DNA of 64,000 nucleotides from Bacteroidota bacterium (lineage in GTDB: Bacteria > Bacteroidota > Bacteroidia > B-17B0 > Aurantibacillaceae): NCBI GenBank assembly GCA_016708845.1, contig JADJFB010000001.1:365902-429901 (forward strand), written 5' to 3'. The notes beneath the pieces are model-generated. The model was given only the letters and a program-made list of their open reading frames with translations, made no database searches and was not told where the DNA came from. Positions 63,116 to 64,000 of this stretch are shown here, in pieces. Positions within the stretch are counted from its first letter, which is position 1. Every line of letters begins with the position of its first letter. The translations under genes were made by a program, and so were the position numbers.

Positions 63116-63304
63116 TTGCCTTTTGTTTTTACAACCTGCAAAAAAGGTTATACTTGTTATTGTACTAATCCTAGTGGTACTTTTGATTATTATAATATAC
63201 ATGACACTAAGAGAAATGCTACTCAAAGGTGTAAAGACTATTACGATACGCATTACGCGAGCGTTCCTTTTAATGAAGTTACCTGTGAATTGAAAACAAA
63301 ATAG
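63116..63304 (+). CDS. Small Cys-rich lipoprotein-like protein, N-terminus apparently missing
   Basis: The 62-residue frame reads FTTCKKGYTCYCTNPSG near its start and then IHDTKRNATQRCKDYYDTHY and PFNEVTCELKTK. I know similar small Bacteroidota lipoproteins in which a full signal peptide precedes the TTC-KK lipobox. Here only about seven residues and a TTG precede it, and a stop lies two codons before. The start may be lost, mis-sequenced or non-canonical. One base separates its TAG stop from the next ATG. Confidence 0.5.
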   Translation: MPFVFTTCKKGYTCYCTNPSGTFDYYNIHDTKRNATQRCKDYYDTHYASVPFNEVTCELKTK

Positions 63305-63305
63305 T

Positions 63306-63773
63306 ATGAAGCAATTCTTAACAAGTACACTATTAGTTATTTTAATTGTCGGTTTTGCTTCTGTTAAACCAGCTGATGATTTAAAAATAGATTGGTCGCG
63401 AATAACGGATAAAGATTACCAGGTAACTTATGTAAGAGTGCAATATGATTCGAGTTCTAAGTATGCAATTGATACAAAGGCAAGGATGTATTCAACCAAT
63501 GATGTGGTTAAAGTGTTTTCAAAAAATAGCGTCAAATTAATTAAAGAATTGCTTTTAGATCAATCGAACTATAGCACAGAGAAAGAAGATGATGCTTGTA
63601 AAAACAATTATTTTCCTTACGCTATTATTGTAAGCAGACATCATGAAATTGAAGGAATTATTAATATTGGTTGCCAAGACAGAGTTTGGTTGCTGGAACC
63701 AAAAGCAAAAAATGGAGAATTACTCATTTTAAATGAAAAAGGGTTAGCGTTGAAAGAAAAAATATTTAATTAA
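63306..63773 (+). CDS. Secreted protein of unknown function
   Basis: The 155-residue protein has a signal peptide (MKQFLTSTLLVILIVGFASV) and a small soluble body with a DDACKNNYFPYAIIVSRHHE and GCQDRVWLL Cys pair that could form a disulfide. I do not recognise the family. It follows the small Cys protein by one base and precedes the DHCW-cupin by 6 bases, so all three are probably co-transcribed. Confidence 0.72.
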   Translation: MKQFLTSTLLVILIVGFASVKPADDLKIDWSRITDKDYQVTYVRVQYDSSSKYAIDTKARMYSTNDVVKVFSKNSVKLIKELLLDQSNYSTEKEDDACKNNYFPYAIIVSRHHEIEGIINIGCQDRVWLLEPKAKNGELLILNEKGLALKEKIFN

Positions 63774-63779
63774 AAATAC

Positions 63780-64000
63780 ATGAGCCATATATTATTTAAT
63801 ACCATCGATTGGACAGGAATTGAAAAAGTAGAATATCCAGGAACAACAGGAACTGCCATTTGGCAAACCATACAATTTGATGGATTAAGAATTAGAGTAG
63901 TAGAATACAGTGCTGGTTATTTAGCCGACCATTGGTGTCAAAAAGGACATATTGTACATTGCTTAGAAGGCGATTTTGTTACCGAACTGGAAACAGGCGA
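63780..64000 (+). CDS. DHCW-motif cupin-fold protein, 5' part (cut by window end)
   Basis: The frame from ATG 63780 stays open to the window end (73 codons). MSHILFNTIDWTGIEKVEYP and the ADHWCQKGHIVHCLEGDFVT segment match the small DHCW-motif cupin family (normally about 110 residues), with the typical D-H-x-C order slightly changed to DHWC. Cupins bind metals or small molecules; the role of this family is not known. The C-terminus is outside the window. Confidence 0.85.
   Translation, partial: MSHILFNTIDWTGIEKVEYPGTTGTAIWQTIQFDGLRIRVVEYSAGYLADHWCQKGHIVHCLEGDFVTELETG

Noticed and set aside
62987..63253. An 88-codon minus-strand frame upstream of the tandem paralogues
   Set aside because: It overlaps the small Cys-rich plus-strand gene and its own sequence is Ile/Thr-rich without family features.

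Overview
This AT-rich window comes from a member of the Bacteroidota, most like a free-living Flavobacteriia/Sphingobacteriia-type organism. The evidence is type IX secretion (T9SS) C-terminal sorting domains on several large surface proteins, promoter boxes of the TAnnTTTG type with no Shine-Dalgarno sequences, a short primary sigma factor, LytS/LytTR two-component systems, a bacillithiol-type YtxJ, and Bacteroidota-only families (HU-CCDC81/SPOR, DUF2480, IPExxxVDY). No tRNA, rRNA, CRISPR array, phage or transposase gene was seen.

Layout. 1-4475: the 5' part of a giant repeat adhesin and a small secreted protein. 4692-8003: secA. 8292-24122: two LytS-type kinase/LytTR regulator pairs interleaved with a PIN-PhoH ATPase, a metzincin-like secreted protease with Ig-like repeats, and a beta-propeller/Ig-like surface protein. 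24332-34901: housekeeping genes (YbaB, an RsmB-family rRNA methyltransferase, recX, hemW, ung, ytxJ, OsmC, lipA) plus a broken GH18 chitinase. 35136-38037: a membrane protein and a compact rimB-rimK-M14 deacylase operon. 38239-47614: surface and outer-membrane proteins (PD40/TPR protein, an S74-chaperone protein with a T9SS signal, a T9SS protein), a FAD oxidoreductase and a lipoprotein. 47607-60806: cell-envelope and core metabolism (HU-SPOR, LysM/DUF1571, SufT, DUF2480, aroA, fabI, an LTA-synthase-like sulfatase, recN, rpoD, rpe, sod). 60904-64000: a quinone reductase, tandem paralogous outer-membrane proteins, small secreted proteins and a DHCW-cupin cut by the window end.

The most striking feature is a set of frame breaks. 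At least seven genes (recX, hemW, HU-SPOR, the PD40/TPR protein twice, the chitinase, the sulfatase and the propeller adhesin) are split by one or two bases. Six of the eight breaks are a missing base in an A/T run, and correcting them gives lengths divisible by three and proper family C-termini. Sequence error is the simplest general explanation, but the recX site is a perfect in-frame A AAA AAA slippery heptamer and the chitinase also carries an in-frame stop, so not all may be artefacts.

Other signals are exact higher-order repeats inside two adhesin genes (651 bp and 432 bp periods), several families of short inverted repeats between genes, a structured GC-rich element at 26632-26880, and -7 boxes lying only 4-15 bases from start codons. 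I found no clear-cut new defence or mobile system. The best leads are the S74-T9SS domain conflict, the structured element, and the sensor systems next to surface proteins.
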